Assembly (NCBI GenBank): GCA_963824595.1
Contig: CAWGPY010000002.1
Coordinates: 124,001-188,000, forward strand
Source of the DNA: Cybelea sp963824595
GTDB lineage: Bacteria; Vulcanimicrobiota; Vulcanimicrobiia; Vulcanimicrobiales; Vulcanimicrobiaceae
Reading direction: 5' to 3'
DNA length: 64,000 nt
The notes below the pieces were generated by a model that was not told the DNA's origin, searched no databases, and worked only from the letters and a program-made list of their open reading frames with translations. Numbering within the stretch: the stretch's first letter is position 1; each line of letters starts with the position of its first letter. Below, one piece after another: positions 9,156 to 20,942 of the stretch. The translations under genes were made by a program, and so were the position numbers.

Positions 9156-9881
9156 ATGTCAGGAGCGTCCGACGCGCTGGGTCAGCGGATTCGCGCGGCC
9201 CGCGAGGCTCGAGGGCTATCGCTCTCCGACGTGGCCCAGCAGATCCGGATTCGTTCGGTCTATCTGGCGGCGATCGAGGACGAGAGTTGGAGCACGATCG
9301 GCGCCCCCGTCTACATCCGCGGCTTCCTTCGTACCTACGCGCGCTTCCTCGGGCTCGATCCGGAGGAGGCGGTCGCCGCGTTCAACCGCACGCAGCCGGC
9401 CCCCGCGCAGACCCTGCCGGGCCGCGAGGCTCCGCTCGAGGAGGACGAGCCGCGGCCGCGCCGGAGCGCGGCGCTCATTTGGATCGCGGCGGTCGTGGCC
9501 GTGGTGCTGATCGCGTTCGTGACCTACAACGAGCTGACGCTGCGCCGCTCGGCACCCGTCCCCGCCGTGGCGGTCGCCACGACCGCGCCTCCGTCCGCCG
9601 CTCCGGCGGGCGCGACGCCCGCGCCGGCCGCGACCCCGGGCCCGAGCACGAAGTCCACGCTGGCGCTGGTTCTCAGCGCTCCGTCGTGGCTCAGGGTCAC
9701 CGTTGACGGCAATGTTAGCATGGAGGGTACGTTCCCGGCCGGCACGTCGAAGACGTTCCGAGGGAAGAACGCACTGGTGCGCATCGGCAACGCCGGCGGC
9801 GTGGAGATCTACGTTGACGGTAAAGACGTCGGGAAGCTCGGTAAGAACGGCGACGTCGTCGAGCACGCCTTTACGCTTTGA
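9156..9881 (+). CDS. rodZ: RodZ-like HTH membrane protein (HTH_25 + DUF4115)
   Basis: RodZ-like cell-shape protein, 241 aa. An N-terminal Cro/C1-type HTH (LGQRIRAAREARGLSLSDVA, residues about 8-75) is followed by an acidic linker and one membrane segment (ALIWIAAVVAVVLIAFV, about 108-124). Next come an Ala/Pro-rich periplasmic linker and a C-terminal DUF4115-type domain (LVLSAPSWLRVTVDG). In other bacteria RodZ links MreB to the elongasome. It heads the operon that runs to secA. Low similarity among RodZ proteins makes the symbol a family-level assignment. Confidence 0.8.
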   Translation: MSGASDALGQRIRAAREARGLSLSDVAQQIRIRSVYLAAIEDESWSTIGAPVYIRGFLRTYARFLGLDPEEAVAAFNRTQPAPAQTLPGREAPLEEDEPRPRRSAALIWIAAVVAVVLIAFVTYNELTLRRSAPVPAVAVATTAPPSAAPAGATPAPAATPGPSTKSTLALVLSAPSWLRVTVDGNVSMEGTFPAGTSKTFRGKNALVRIGNAGGVEIYVDGKDVGKLGKNGDVVEHAFTL

Positions 9882-9900
9882 GAAGGGTACGGTAGGAATC

Positions 9901-10392
9901 GTGGCGAGCGAATCGTCGTTCGACGTCGTGTCGCGCGTCGATGGCCAAGAGCTCGACAACGCGCTCAACCAGACGCGCCGGGAAATCGAGAACCGCTTCG
10001 ATTTCAAGAACAGCAAGACGAGCATCGAGTTCGACGGCAAGAAGATCACGCTGATCTCCGACGACGAGCTGAAGATGCGCAACGTCGTGGACATGCTGCA
10101 GAGCAAGGCCGTGCGTCGCGGCATCGAGGTCAAGGCGTTCGACTTCGGAACCGTCGAACCGGCGGCCGGAAGCACCGTCCGGCAAGTCGTCACGCTGCGC
10201 AGCGGCATTCCCAAGGAGCAGAGCAAGGCGATCCTGGCGCGTATCAAGTCGCTGGGCCTCAAGGTGAACGCGCAATTCCAAGACGAGCAAGTCCGCGTCA
10301 CCGGAAAGAGCAAAGACGACCTGCAGAAGGTCATCACGTCGCTGCGCGCCATGGACTTCGAGCTGCCGCTGCAGTTCGTGAACTTCCGCTAG
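9901..10392 (+). CDS. yajQ: YajQ-family nucleotide-binding protein
   Basis: YajQ/DUF520 protein of 163 aa, the usual length, with two tandem ferredoxin-like domains. Typical family blocks are FDVVSRVD, NRFDFKNSKTSIE and the C-terminal FELPLQFVNFR ending. Some YajQ proteins bind c-di-GMP; the role here is unknown. The start is GTG at 9901, preceded by GTAGGAATC as ribosome-binding site. Upstream frame extension into rodZ is not conserved. It lies 19 bases after rodZ and 5 before rimO. Confidence 0.93.
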   Translation: MASESSFDVVSRVDGQELDNALNQTRREIENRFDFKNSKTSIEFDGKKITLISDDELKMRNVVDMLQSKAVRRGIEVKAFDFGTVEPAAGSTVRQVVTLRSGIPKEQSKAILARIKSLGLKVNAQFQDEQVRVTGKSKDDLQKVITSLRAMDFELPLQFVNFR

Positions 10393-10397
10393 CGGCG

Positions 10398-11771
10398 ATG
10401 CGAAGCGTCGCGTTCGTCAGCCTCGGTTGCGCCAAGAATCTGGTTGACACCGAGGTGATGATCGCCAAGCTCGGCGCGGCCGGCTGGCGGCTGGAACCGC
10501 AACCCGGCGACGCCGAGACCGTCGTGATCAATACGTGCGCGTTCATCGACCCCGCGAAGGAGGAGTCCACGCACGTCATCCTCGAGCACGCCGCGCGCAA
10601 GCGTCCCGGTCAGCAGCTGATCGTCGCGGGCTGCCTGGCGCAGCGTTACGGCGCGCAGCTGCAGAGCCTGATCCCCGAGATTGACGGCGTCGTCGGAACC
10701 GGCGCGTACGCCGGCATCGCCGAGATGCTCGCCGACGTCGAGGCCGGCCGGCGTCCCGTTCGGCTGGAATTCGAGCCCGAGCCCGAGCACGACTTTCTTC
10801 CGCGGCTCGTCACCACGCCGCGCGCCACCGCCTATCTCAAGATCGCCGAGGGCTGCGACCACCCGTGCACGTTCTGCATCATCCCGGCGCTGCGGGGCAA
10901 GTTCCGCAGCCGCAGCGAGGAGTCCATTCTCGCCGAGGCGCGCGCGCTGGCAAACGGCGGCACGAAAGAGCTGATCCTCATCGCGCAGGACACTTCGATG
11001 TGGGGCCGCGACCGCGGCGCGCGGCGCGGCGGCCTCGCCGCCCTGCTGGAGCGGCTGCACGACGTCGCGGGCTTGGAATGGATCCGCCTGCTCTACCTTT
11101 ATCCCGCCACCGTAGACCGGGAGCTGGTGGACGCGATCGCGCGGCTGCCCAAGGTGTGCAAGTATATGGACATGCCGCTGCAGCACGCGCACCCCGAGGT
11201 GCTGCGGGCCATGCTGCGCCCCGGCAACGGCGAGCGCTATCTCGAGATCTTGGACGAGTTTCGCGCGAAGGTGCCCGGCATCACGATGCGCTCCACGTTC
11301 ATCGTGGGCTTCCCCGGCGAGCGCGACGAGCACGTGGAGTATCTGGAGGAGTGGATCGGGCGCGCCGAGCTCGACCGCGTCGGGTTCTTCGAGTACAGCG
11401 CCGAGGAGGGCACGCCGGCCGCGACCTTGGGCGAGCGCGTTCCCGTGCGGCGCCGTCGCGAACGCTTGATTCGCTTGCGTGAGGCGCAGCGGCGCGCGTC
11501 GGAGCGAGCGCGAGCGAAACGCTGCGGCTCGACGGTGCGCGTGCTGGTCGAGGAGTCGCGCCGCCTGCGCGAGCGCGACCCGCTGCGGCAGCGGCTGGGC
11601 GCGGCGCGAGCATGGTTCGGACGCTCCGAAGGTGAAGCGCCGGGAGTCGATGGCGGCATCTATTTCACCGGCGCAGGCCGGATCGGAGATTTTGCCGACG
11701 TCCGCCTGGAGAGCATGAGCCCGTTCGATTTTGTCGGCCGGGCCGTCGAGCCGGAGCGGCGCGCGGTTTGA
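10398..11771 (+). CDS. rimO: Ribosomal protein S12 methylthiotransferase RimO
   Basis: RimO methylthiolates an aspartate of ribosomal protein S12. It is 457 aa. It has the N-terminal UPF0004 domain (SLGCAKNLVDTEVM, with further Cys in NTCAFI and AGCLAQ), the radical-SAM motif CDHPCTFC near residue 153, the PALRGKFRSR segment that separates RimO from MiaB, and a C-terminal TRAM-like domain (VRVLVEESRRLRERDP onward). It overlaps the LCP gene as TTGA. Confidence 0.94.
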   Translation: MRSVAFVSLGCAKNLVDTEVMIAKLGAAGWRLEPQPGDAETVVINTCAFIDPAKEESTHVILEHAARKRPGQQLIVAGCLAQRYGAQLQSLIPEIDGVVGTGAYAGIAEMLADVEAGRRPVRLEFEPEPEHDFLPRLVTTPRATAYLKIAEGCDHPCTFCIIPALRGKFRSRSEESILAEARALANGGTKELILIAQDTSMWGRDRGARRGGLAALLERLHDVAGLEWIRLLYLYPATVDRELVDAIARLPKVCKYMDMPLQHAHPEVLRAMLRPGNGERYLEILDEFRAKVPGITMRSTFIVGFPGERDEHVEYLEEWIGRAELDRVGFFEYSAEEGTPAATLGERVPVRRRRERLIRLREAQRRASERARAKRCGSTVRVLVEESRRLRERDPLRQRLGAARAWFGRSEGEAPGVDGGIYFTGAGRIGDFADVRLESMSPFDFVGRAVEPERRAV

Positions 11772-13135
11772 GCATCGTCACCAAGCGGGTCCTCGCGGTC
11801 GTCGCGCTGGTCGTTCTGGGCGGCGCGGCGGCGATCGCCGGCTATTTGGTGGTCGAGCGCAAGAGCCCCGCCACGGCCATCTCGCAGATCACGCAGATCT
11901 TCGTGCCCGGTCCGCAACAGGTGTTCGGCCGCGAGAACCTGCTCGTGCTCGTCGAGGGTCTCGACTACGACTACACGGCGAAGGACGAAGAGTTCTCCAC
12001 GAACTCCCGCAGCGACGTCATCTGGGCGGTCAACCTCGACTTCGCGAACAAGCGCATCTACCAGCTGTCGATCCCCCGCGACATGATCGCCACGATGCCC
12101 AGCGGCGCGCAGGCGAAGATCAATCAGGCGCAGTCCGAGGGCGGCGTCAACGAAGCCAAGAGCGTGATCGCGCAATTCCTCGGCATCCCGGGCTTCGACC
12201 GGTACGTGATCTTGCGCATTGACGCCACGAAAGAGTTCATCGCGGCGATCGGCGGCGTGGACGTTGACGTGAAGTCGTCGGACTGCCTGCGCTACAAGAC
12301 CGGCTGCACGGGCGAGTCGCTCGACTACGTGGACACCTGGGGCCACCTCAACATCCATTTAAAGGAGGGGCGGCAGCACCTCGACGGCGACCAGGCGGTG
12401 GCGTACATGCGCTTCCGCCACGACTGGTGCAGCGATCCCTGCCGGATCATGCGTCAGCAGCAGGTGCTGCGCGCGATGGTGGATCGCCTGAAAAACGACC
12501 GCATCAACACGTTCCTGCACCTGGGCGACCTGATGGCCGTCTTCCGGAAGTACGTGCAGACCGACTTCAGCAATGCCGAGCTGCTGTCGCTGGCCACCTA
12601 CTTCCAAGGCATCACGCCGGCGGCGGTCGTGAGCAACCAAGTGCCGTATACGGACGACATCAATCTGCCGGGCTACGGCGACTCGCTGGTGCCGAACGCG
12701 GCGGTGCGCGCGCGGCTCGTCGCCCAGATGCTCGTCGCTCCGCCCTCCGCGGCGCCGTCGCCCGACGCCCTCACGCTGGCCGCGATCCCTCCCGGAACGC
12801 TGCGCGTTGACATCGAAAACGGCAGCGGCGTGGCGGGCGCCGCGCATAAGGTGGCCGCGGTGCTGAAGCGGGCCGGTTTCACGATCGGCGACGTGAGCGA
12901 TGCGGGGCGAAGCGATTACAACGCAACCGAAGTGCACGAGCACTCCAGCGTCACCTTCGCCGGCGCGCGCGTTCGGGAGGCGCTGCCGCCGGCGCTGCAC
13001 GACGCGCTCGTCGTTTCCGATGCCGGCGGCGACGTCTCGCCGGCCCCGACCGGTTCCCCCACCAGTGACGTGACCGTGATCGTGGGCGGCGACTTCACGC
13101 GCAACCCGCCGTCCACCATTCCGGGTCATTCGTAA
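11768..13135 (+). CDS. LytR-CpsA-Psr (LCP) family cell-wall ligase
   Basis: LCP proteins transfer lipid-linked glycopolymers to peptidoglycan or other acceptors outside the membrane. It is 455 aa: an N-terminal membrane anchor (about residues 7-28), an LCP domain (about 55-240; RSDVIWAVNLD, QLSIPRDMIATM, GRQHLDGDQAVAYMRFRHD with the conserved Arg and Asp), and a LytR_C domain near residues 340-410 (LRVDIENGSGVAGAA). The start is TTG 11768, overlapping rimO by four bases. The neighbouring deacetylase and RodZ fit a cell-envelope operon. Confidence 0.9.
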   Translation: MSIVTKRVLAVVALVVLGGAAAIAGYLVVERKSPATAISQITQIFVPGPQQVFGRENLLVLVEGLDYDYTAKDEEFSTNSRSDVIWAVNLDFANKRIYQLSIPRDMIATMPSGAQAKINQAQSEGGVNEAKSVIAQFLGIPGFDRYVILRIDATKEFIAAIGGVDVDVKSSDCLRYKTGCTGESLDYVDTWGHLNIHLKEGRQHLDGDQAVAYMRFRHDWCSDPCRIMRQQQVLRAMVDRLKNDRINTFLHLGDLMAVFRKYVQTDFSNAELLSLATYFQGITPAAVVSNQVPYTDDINLPGYGDSLVPNAAVRARLVAQMLVAPPSAAPSPDALTLAAIPPGTLRVDIENGSGVAGAAHKVAAVLKRAGFTIGDVSDAGRSDYNATEVHEHSSVTFAGARVREALPPALHDALVVSDAGGDVSPAPTGSPTSDVTVIVGGDFTRNPPSTIPGHS

Positions 13136-13141
13136 CGTGCG

Positions 13142-13960
13142 GTGCGTTCGCCCATGAAGATCGTGGTCGTGGTGATGCTCGTCGCCGGAGTCATCTACGG
13201 CGGCTGGCGCACCTTCGTGCATAGGAGCAGCTTCATCCCCGCCTTGGTCACCCCGCAGACCAACCTGCATCTCGAGTTTTCCGGTGACATCGTATCGCGG
13301 GCGTATCGCGTGGCGCACGAGCTGCCGCTCGAGAATCGCTCGGGGCGCCCAAAGCTCATCGCGCTCACGTTCGACGACGGACCGTACCCGATTTACACGC
13401 CGATGCTGCTCGACGTACTGCGCGACCTCAAGGTGCCCGCAACGTTCTTTCTCATCGGCAAGGACGCGCAAGAGTGGCCCGAGATCACCCGGCGCATCGA
13501 GTCCGACGGCAACGAGGTCGCCGATCACACCTACTCCCATCCCGACCTCGATCAGGAGAGCCCGGCCCAAGTGCGCAAGGAAATTCTGCGCGGGCGCGAC
13601 GTGCTGTGGGACCTGACGCACGATCCGGCGGTGCGGATCTACATGCGGCCGCCGCACGGGCGGTTCACCGAGGCGACGCTCCAGATCGCTCAGTCGCTGG
13701 GATACTCGGTGGTGCTGTGGACCGACGACGGCGGCGACTGGCGAACGTTAAGCGCGGATGAGATCGAGCATCACCTGCTGACCCACGCCACGGCGCCCGA
13801 GATCGTGCTGCTCCACAGCGGGAAGCTGGCCACGATCGAGGCGCTGCCCAACGTGGTCGAGCGGTTCCGGCGGGCCGGTTATCGGTTCGTGACCGTGGGC
13901 GAGCTGCTGCGGAGCGTGCGGAACGACGACCTGAACCACCCGTTACGCCGCGCCGTTTAG
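13142..13960 (+). CDS. Polysaccharide deacetylase (NodB homology, CE4)
   Basis: Membrane-anchored CE4 deacetylase of 272 aa. An N-terminal hydrophobic segment is followed by a NodB domain with all five motifs: TFDDGPY (catalytic base and metal Asp), DHTYSHPDLD (metal-binding HX3H), RPPHGRF, WTDDGGDW and LLHSG. It probably removes acetyl groups from peptidoglycan or a surface glycan. The start is GTG 13142; an ATG at 13154 is equally possible. It lies 6 bases after the LCP gene. Confidence 0.92.
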   Translation: MRSPMKIVVVVMLVAGVIYGGWRTFVHRSSFIPALVTPQTNLHLEFSGDIVSRAYRVAHELPLENRSGRPKLIALTFDDGPYPIYTPMLLDVLRDLKVPATFFLIGKDAQEWPEITRRIESDGNEVADHTYSHPDLDQESPAQVRKEILRGRDVLWDLTHDPAVRIYMRPPHGRFTEATLQIAQSLGYSVVLWTDDGGDWRTLSADEIEHHLLTHATAPEIVLLHSGKLATIEALPNVVERFRRAGYRFVTVGELLRSVRNDDLNHPLRRAV

Positions 13961-13969
13961 GGGTCAGCC

Positions 13970-14179
13970 GTGCCGCGCCAGATCATCGACACCGAGTCGA
14001 GCCGTCCGGCCTACGTGCGCCGCCGGACGCGGCGCTGGATCGTCTCCGCTCTGATTTTCGTCGCACTGGCAGCCGCCATCTGGCTCCTTGCTCATCGCGC
14101 CCTGGGCCAGGAAAGTCGGCCCCCTGGGGGAACCGCTCCGACGTGCGTTTCACAGCAAAGAGTCCCATGCGGGGGCTAG
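13970..14179 (+). CDS. Small single-span membrane protein
   Basis: A 69-aa ORF with a basic N-terminal segment (VRRRTRRW) and one strongly hydrophobic helix (IVSALIFVALAAAIWLLA), so probably an inner-membrane protein with its N-terminus inside. No family is recognised. GTG start 9 bases after the deacetylase. Its 3' end overlaps the next lipoprotein gene, which supports a coupled operon member but also leaves open a non-coding spacer. Confidence 0.5.
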   Translation: MPRQIIDTESSRPAYVRRRTRRWIVSALIFVALAAAIWLLAHRALGQESRPPGGTAPTCVSQQRVPCGG

Positions 14180-15324
14180 GCTTCCTCGCGCTGGTCTTGA
14201 CGGCCGCGATCGTCGCCTGCAGCAACCTGGGGCAGACGACCGGCATCAACGTCGGGCCGAACTTCCCGGCGAAGACCCTGTACGCGAGCAATAGCAACCA
14301 GAACGCGATCAGCATCTATACGAACGGCACCAAGAGCGGCGGCAAGCCGTCGTTCAACATCGGCGGCGGCAGCACGGGGCTGAACGGGCCGCAGTATCTC
14401 GCGTTCGACCGGGCCTCGAACCTGTGGGTGACCAACTACAACCCGAGCACGAACGCCGCGACGCTGATCGTGTTCGCGGCGCTCGCCACGGGCAACGTCG
14501 TGCCGCTGCAGACGCAGGGATTGCCGGGGCGTCCGCGCGGCATCGCATTTTCGCCGAAGGGCGCGACCCCGTTGCCGTCGGCGTCGCCCAGCGCCGCGCC
14601 GAATCTGATGGTCATCGCCGACTCCAATCCGCTCGTGACGTATCCGAGCCAAGTGCTGCTGTTTTCGGCCGGCGCCACGCAGCCGTTTCAGGCGATCGCC
14701 GGTCCCAAGCCGGGGCTGAAGGTGCCCGGCGGCGTTGCGATCGACAAGCAGGGCCACATCTACGTGACGAGCATTCAGGGCGCGGCCGTATCGCAGTTCG
14801 TGTTGCCGACGCCGTCGCCGACGCCCAAGCCCACGCCCACGCCCAAGCCGACGCCGACGCCCAAACCGACGCCGACGCCCACCGGATCGCCGAGCCCCAC
14901 GCCCTCGCCGTCGCCCACGCCGACGCCGATCAACATCTTTCCGCGCTTCAGCATCACCGCGAAGAACGAAGTGATCGCTCCCTACGGCGTGGCGCTCGAC
15001 AGCAGCGCCAACATCTACATCGCCGATCAGGGCAAACCGAAGGCCGGCTGCAACTCGTCGTCGGGTCCTGCGATCTTGGTGTTCCCGCCTTATAACAGAA
15101 AGATTCCGTACACGAAGCCGATCCGCAAGATCCACGGCTGCCAGACGCAGCTCAACGCCCCGACCGACGTCAAAGTGAACGCCGACGGGATCATCTACGT
15201 CGCCGACTCCACGACGGCCGGCAAGGGCGTCATCCTGATCTTCCCCGCCGGCGCCGACGGCAACCAGATGCCGACCTTCTACAACTCACCCGGAGCGGTG
15301 ACGGGGATCGGCCTCGTGCCGTAA
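14143..15324 (+). CDS. NHL-like propeller lipoprotein with Pro-Thr linker
   Basis: Secreted lipoprotein of about 393 aa, with signal peptide and lipobox IVAC. N- and C-terminal parts carry NHL-like strands (YLAFDRASNLWVTNYN, GVAIDKQGHIYVTS, GVALDSSANIYIAD, DVKVNADGIIYVAD). They are separated by a roughly 40-residue PTPKPTP/PSPTP repeat (nt about 14809-14930) that is likely an extended or glycosylated linker. Start is GTG 14143, or ATG 14167 directly before the signal peptide. It lies 5 bases before secA, within the envelope operon, unlike the other lipoproteins of the window. Confidence 0.8.
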   Translation: MRFTAKSPMRGLGFLALVLTAAIVACSNLGQTTGINVGPNFPAKTLYASNSNQNAISIYTNGTKSGGKPSFNIGGGSTGLNGPQYLAFDRASNLWVTNYNPSTNAATLIVFAALATGNVVPLQTQGLPGRPRGIAFSPKGATPLPSASPSAAPNLMVIADSNPLVTYPSQVLLFSAGATQPFQAIAGPKPGLKVPGGVAIDKQGHIYVTSIQGAAVSQFVLPTPSPTPKPTPTPKPTPTPKPTPTPTGSPSPTPSPSPTPTPINIFPRFSITAKNEVIAPYGVALDSSANIYIADQGKPKAGCNSSSGPAILVFPPYNRKIPYTKPIRKIHGCQTQLNAPTDVKVNADGIIYVADSTTAGKGVILIFPAGADGNQMPTFYNSPGAVTGIGLVP

Positions 15325-15329
15325 CGTCC

Positions 15330-17964
<2,635 letters not shown>

Positions 17965-17978
<14 letters not shown>

Positions 17979-18220
17979 CGGGATAGGAGTTGGCGAGCCC
18001 AAGACGGACCCCCCTGCCGGCTAGCCGGGCTGGCTGGGCAGCTGCTCCGCGATCAATGCTGCGAGACTGCGAGCACAATGCGAGCCGCAAGTCTAAGGCT
18101 GCGAGCCGTGTAGCACTGTGTGATCCGCGCCGGGCTGCGCAGCTGCGAGGTTCTAGGATAAGCGTCACGCCGCCAGCGCGATGCGGCCTCGCGGGCGCGG
18201 CGGTGGGGGCTAGGGCAAGT
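17965..18220. repeat. GC-rich dispersed repeat, long copy 1; no gene to 18340
   Basis: It begins inside the secA 3' end with GCACGGCCGCATAGCGGG and ATAGGAGTT and continues through GCTGCGAG-rich sequence to GATGCGGCCTCGCGGGCGCGG. The 34378-34612 stretch is the same unit in inverted orientation. No ORF, tRNA or Rho-independent terminator was seen in 17979-18340. The shared core recurs at 33025, 33644, 34579, 37024, 37940, 43602 and 44888. Confidence 0.7.
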
Positions 18221-18340
18221 CCGTCAAGCGCGGAACTCCTTCGAGTAAACCATGATTACACGTAACCGCAGCCTCTTGGAAGTACGATCCGCCGAGAGAA
18301 GCGCCGGCTTCCGGCATCACCAAATCACTTAGCGCCGCCC

Positions 18341-19495
18341 GTGACCATCGAGCCAGAACTCACAGCCCCGGCGCATCAGCACCATTATGTGCTGTTGGCT
18401 GAAGTAGATGCAGCCTGTCGCTTTGAAAGAGGCGCAACGATACTAATTAACCTCGATACGCCGGAGTACAAAGGCGAACTCTGCTTCAGTACCAGGCAGG
18501 TGAGTTTCGGCGACAGCTTGCCACCTATGCCTGGTCCGATCGACGCGCGCGCCGAGCTTTACTCAACTCTGGATTTTATGACGGTTGGCCGTTCGGTCGG
18601 GTCGCTGATTCGCTCGATCATGAGCGCGCTCAGCGTTGCTTCAAATGCCGTTGTCGGCCTTGCTGAACCGACGTTCTTGGCGGAAGTAACGGAAGGCGTG
18701 GTGCCGCGGCCGGTCTTCCAAGCGCTCTCAAAGCTGCCATCGCGTAAAGCTCCCCAAAAAGGCAGCGTCATCGATCCCGCAGCTAGCCTTGCGCTGATTA
18801 TAGCTGCTAACATTGAAAGCCAAACCGGCGGCTATCTTTCACGCGCGATTGAATACTACGCGATTGGGTTGCAGTATCTTACTCCGGACACGATGGCGCT
18901 GGCCGTAATGCATCTTTTCATTGCTGCGGAGAACCTAAAGCTATTAGCTATCCAGCGGTGCGGTATCGCAGTCGATGACTTAGCAGAGTTGCAGAAGGCG
19001 GCGATGAATCTGCAGCCCTTCAGGGACGAAAAAGATAAGAGGCGGGCAGCTGAGAACTATTGTCGCGACCACTTCGTATTTCATGGCGATCACAATGCAC
19101 ACCGGAGCGCTATTTCAATTAGCGATGGTATAGAACACGGGTTCGCCAACTTTGGCGAAATTAAAGCGATTGCCGCAGAATGTGCGCTCGCCGTTGCTCA
19201 TCACGTTCGGCACGCGATCGTTGAATTAGCAGACATAAATCCGGAGTATAGCGCAAAGCTCTGCGATTCGAAGTATGAGACTCCGCATTCATCTTATCCG
19301 ACGGTTCACGTCTTCGCTGATCTGCTTGAACCAGCGACTGCTAATAACAAATGGGATCAGCCGTTTGACCTCGAAAATATGACCGTTGTTAACGCAACGG
19401 TTGACCCAGAGACCGGTGCTATCACGGCGACCCTTCAAGCAAATGCCAAGGCCAAGAGAAGCGCCACGAACATCAGGTTCGGCGCCTCGTCATAG
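18341..19495 (+). CDS. Hypothetical protein with possible HEPN-like motif
   Basis: A 384-aa protein that I do not recognise at family level. Base and codon use are clearly more AT-rich than in the preceding operon, suggesting horizontal origin. The middle is helical, and residues near 245 read RDHFVFHGDHNAH, which fits the RX4-6H pattern of HEPN RNases. The flanking helices (about 170-285) would be compatible with such a domain. The start is GTG 18341, with only a weak ribosome-binding site. A defence or stress role is inference only. Confidence 0.7.
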   Translation: MTIEPELTAPAHQHHYVLLAEVDAACRFERGATILINLDTPEYKGELCFSTRQVSFGDSLPPMPGPIDARAELYSTLDFMTVGRSVGSLIRSIMSALSVASNAVVGLAEPTFLAEVTEGVVPRPVFQALSKLPSRKAPQKGSVIDPAASLALIIAANIESQTGGYLSRAIEYYAIGLQYLTPDTMALAVMHLFIAAENLKLLAIQRCGIAVDDLAELQKAAMNLQPFRDEKDKRRAAENYCRDHFVFHGDHNAHRSAISISDGIEHGFANFGEIKAIAAECALAVAHHVRHAIVELADINPEYSAKLCDSKYETPHSSYPTVHVFADLLEPATANNKWDQPFDLENMTVVNATVDPETGAITATLQANAKAKRSATNIRFGASS

Positions 19496-19560
19496 TCTTA
19501 CCGCGCATTTTCTCGCCGCCCGAGTAGACGTGCCGCACCGATCGGCGTTGGCGCAGTCGC

Positions 19561-20397
19561 TCACGGCTGCGGCAAGTATCCCCTAACGGCCCTCACGACA
19601 TCGGCGAGCCGGCCCGCTGCCGCCTCAGCGTCGAACTGCAACGCGCCATCAGGAAAGATGTCTAGCACCTCCTTCAGTATTTCACCGAGCCGCGTTGTCG
19701 TCCGCGTCAGCGAACCCAAAAGCATAATTGAATCAGGCTGGGTCGATAAGAAGGCCGTCCCATCGCTATTGTTCCGTTTGTGAAAGTTCTTCGTATATGT
19801 CACCGAGGTATGGGGATACAGACTTGGGACGTCCACATCGATCAAATATACATCTTCGTCCTCTCCAACCGCGGCCGCCATCTCTTCCAAAGAAGGCATG
19901 CGCAGGGCCTTCGCAATTGCTTTGAATACGGGCCGCCCTGCAGCACCCTTGGTTGCGCCGGGAAGTGTCGATAGCGACGGAAGCTGCGCGACAGCGCTCT
20001 TGCAATCCTGCACGATGCCGGGCCACTTAGCAGACCGACGCACTCTGTCATTAGCAAGTGCGTAACGTTCAAAGGGTTCGGAAATGAGGTAGTTTGTGGC
20101 GCGAGGGGGATGCCGTCGCATCCACCAAAATTTCACCAATACTTCAAAGATTACGCGGAATTCCACAGAAAGCGGCCCGAACAACTGCCCGCTCCCTAAC
20201 GCGTGTGCTCCACGTGCTGCATCAAGGCCATTAAGAGCATGCACGACGACCGCCAATTTCAGATCGTTCTCTTGTGAACCGCGCACTCGTCTAAAGTGCT
20301 CGGCCGGCATAAGGGCCCGCTCAAGTAAGCGGATCATCTCCTCCAGAGAGTCGAGCGCTCGGGGCAAATGTGAAAGGGGTGGAACGTACAGCGTCAT
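19561..20397 (-). CDS. Hypothetical protein, DUF5677-like
   Basis: A 278-aa soluble, mostly helical protein. The N-terminal half (MIRLLERALMPAEHFRRVRG...FRVIFEVLVKFWWMRRHPP) resembles the DUF5677 pattern of conserved Arg/Glu-rich helices, but this is memory-based and uncertain. The function of that family is unknown, and such proteins are often seen in defence or mobile regions. It is convergent with the 18341 gene, and composition is unlike the core operons. Confidence 0.65.
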   Translation of the reverse strand: MTLYVPPLSHLPRALDSLEEMIRLLERALMPAEHFRRVRGSQENDLKLAVVVHALNGLDAARGAHALGSGQLFGPLSVEFRVIFEVLVKFWWMRRHPPRATNYLISEPFERYALANDRVRRSAKWPGIVQDCKSAVAQLPSLSTLPGATKGAAGRPVFKAIAKALRMPSLEEMAAAVGEDEDVYLIDVDVPSLYPHTSVTYTKNFHKRNNSDGTAFLSTQPDSIMLLGSLTRTTTRLGEILKEVLDIFPDGALQFDAEAAAGRLADVVRAVRGYLPQP

Positions 20398-20444
20398 GCT
20401 CTAGTCCGTATCAGGAGCAACCATTAGCGGCCTCGCCAACCCAG

Positions 20445-20654
20445 TCAAGCAGACGGGCTCGTTCTCTCCGTTCCGGCGTTGCGATCAACTATTGCTAAGT
20501 GGCGACCATCACCAACGATTATCCGAGCGAACGGGCTCGGGTCGTAAGCTTCGAGAACTGAGCGAGAAGCTTCGACGGTAAAAGAACTATAAACCGCTTG
20601 ATACCAAACAATCAACCAAACTGGCTTTCCGAGCTTTGCAGGTTGGCGGTCCAA
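20445..20654 (-). CDS. Short ORF, doubtful, possible C-terminal gene fragment
   Basis: 69 codons from a TTG start. The sequence KPVWLIVWYQAVYSSFTVEASRSVLEAY looks protein-like rather than random, but no start region, ribosome-binding site or family is evident. It may be the remnant of a longer gene. Confidence 0.25.
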   Translation of the reverse strand: MDRQPAKLGKPVWLIVWYQAVYSSFTVEASRSVLEAYDPSPFARIIVGDGRHLAIVDRNAGTERTSPSA

Positions 20655-20715
20655 TTATCCTGGGCTGATCGGGTTGTAAATAAGAGCCGTTGAACCGCCC
20701 TTGCGGGCCCCTCGA

Positions 20716-20937
20716 CTAGAGCGCGCCCCTTGTAACTTGCACAAAAGGGGGAGTTCCTGAACAAATTAACCACTTAGCGCCGAGCTTACTTAGCAGGGTG
20801 AACCTTGGCGAGATATCGCTTAAAGAGTCCCTCTCGGCCTCCGTTATCTCCCGTGAAACCGTCGCCGCCTTTAGCTCCTCAAACACCTCTATCGGAGGTA
20901 TGTTTTGCAAACTAGGTACGACAAACGTGACCTGCAA
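20716..20937 (-). CDS. Small hypothetical protein
   Basis: A 73-aa ORF with a TTG start, 5 bases after the stop of the upstream ORF ending at 20943. The sequence is amphipathic, with a charged helix (VFEELKAATVSREITEAERDS). It has no recognised family and is probably the last member of the minus-strand set 20716-21975. It could also be a separate fragment of the upstream protein. Confidence 0.4.
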   Translation of the reverse strand: MQVTFVVPSLQNIPPIEVFEELKAATVSREITEAERDSLSDISPRFTLLSKLGAKWLICSGTPPFVQVTRGAL

Positions 20938-20942
20938 CTCGT

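Noticed and set aside
17979..18340. tRNA or structured RNA after secA
   Set aside because: The GC-rich stretch can fold, but no cloverleaf, anticodon arm or known RNA consensus was seen and the sequence is a dispersed repeat.
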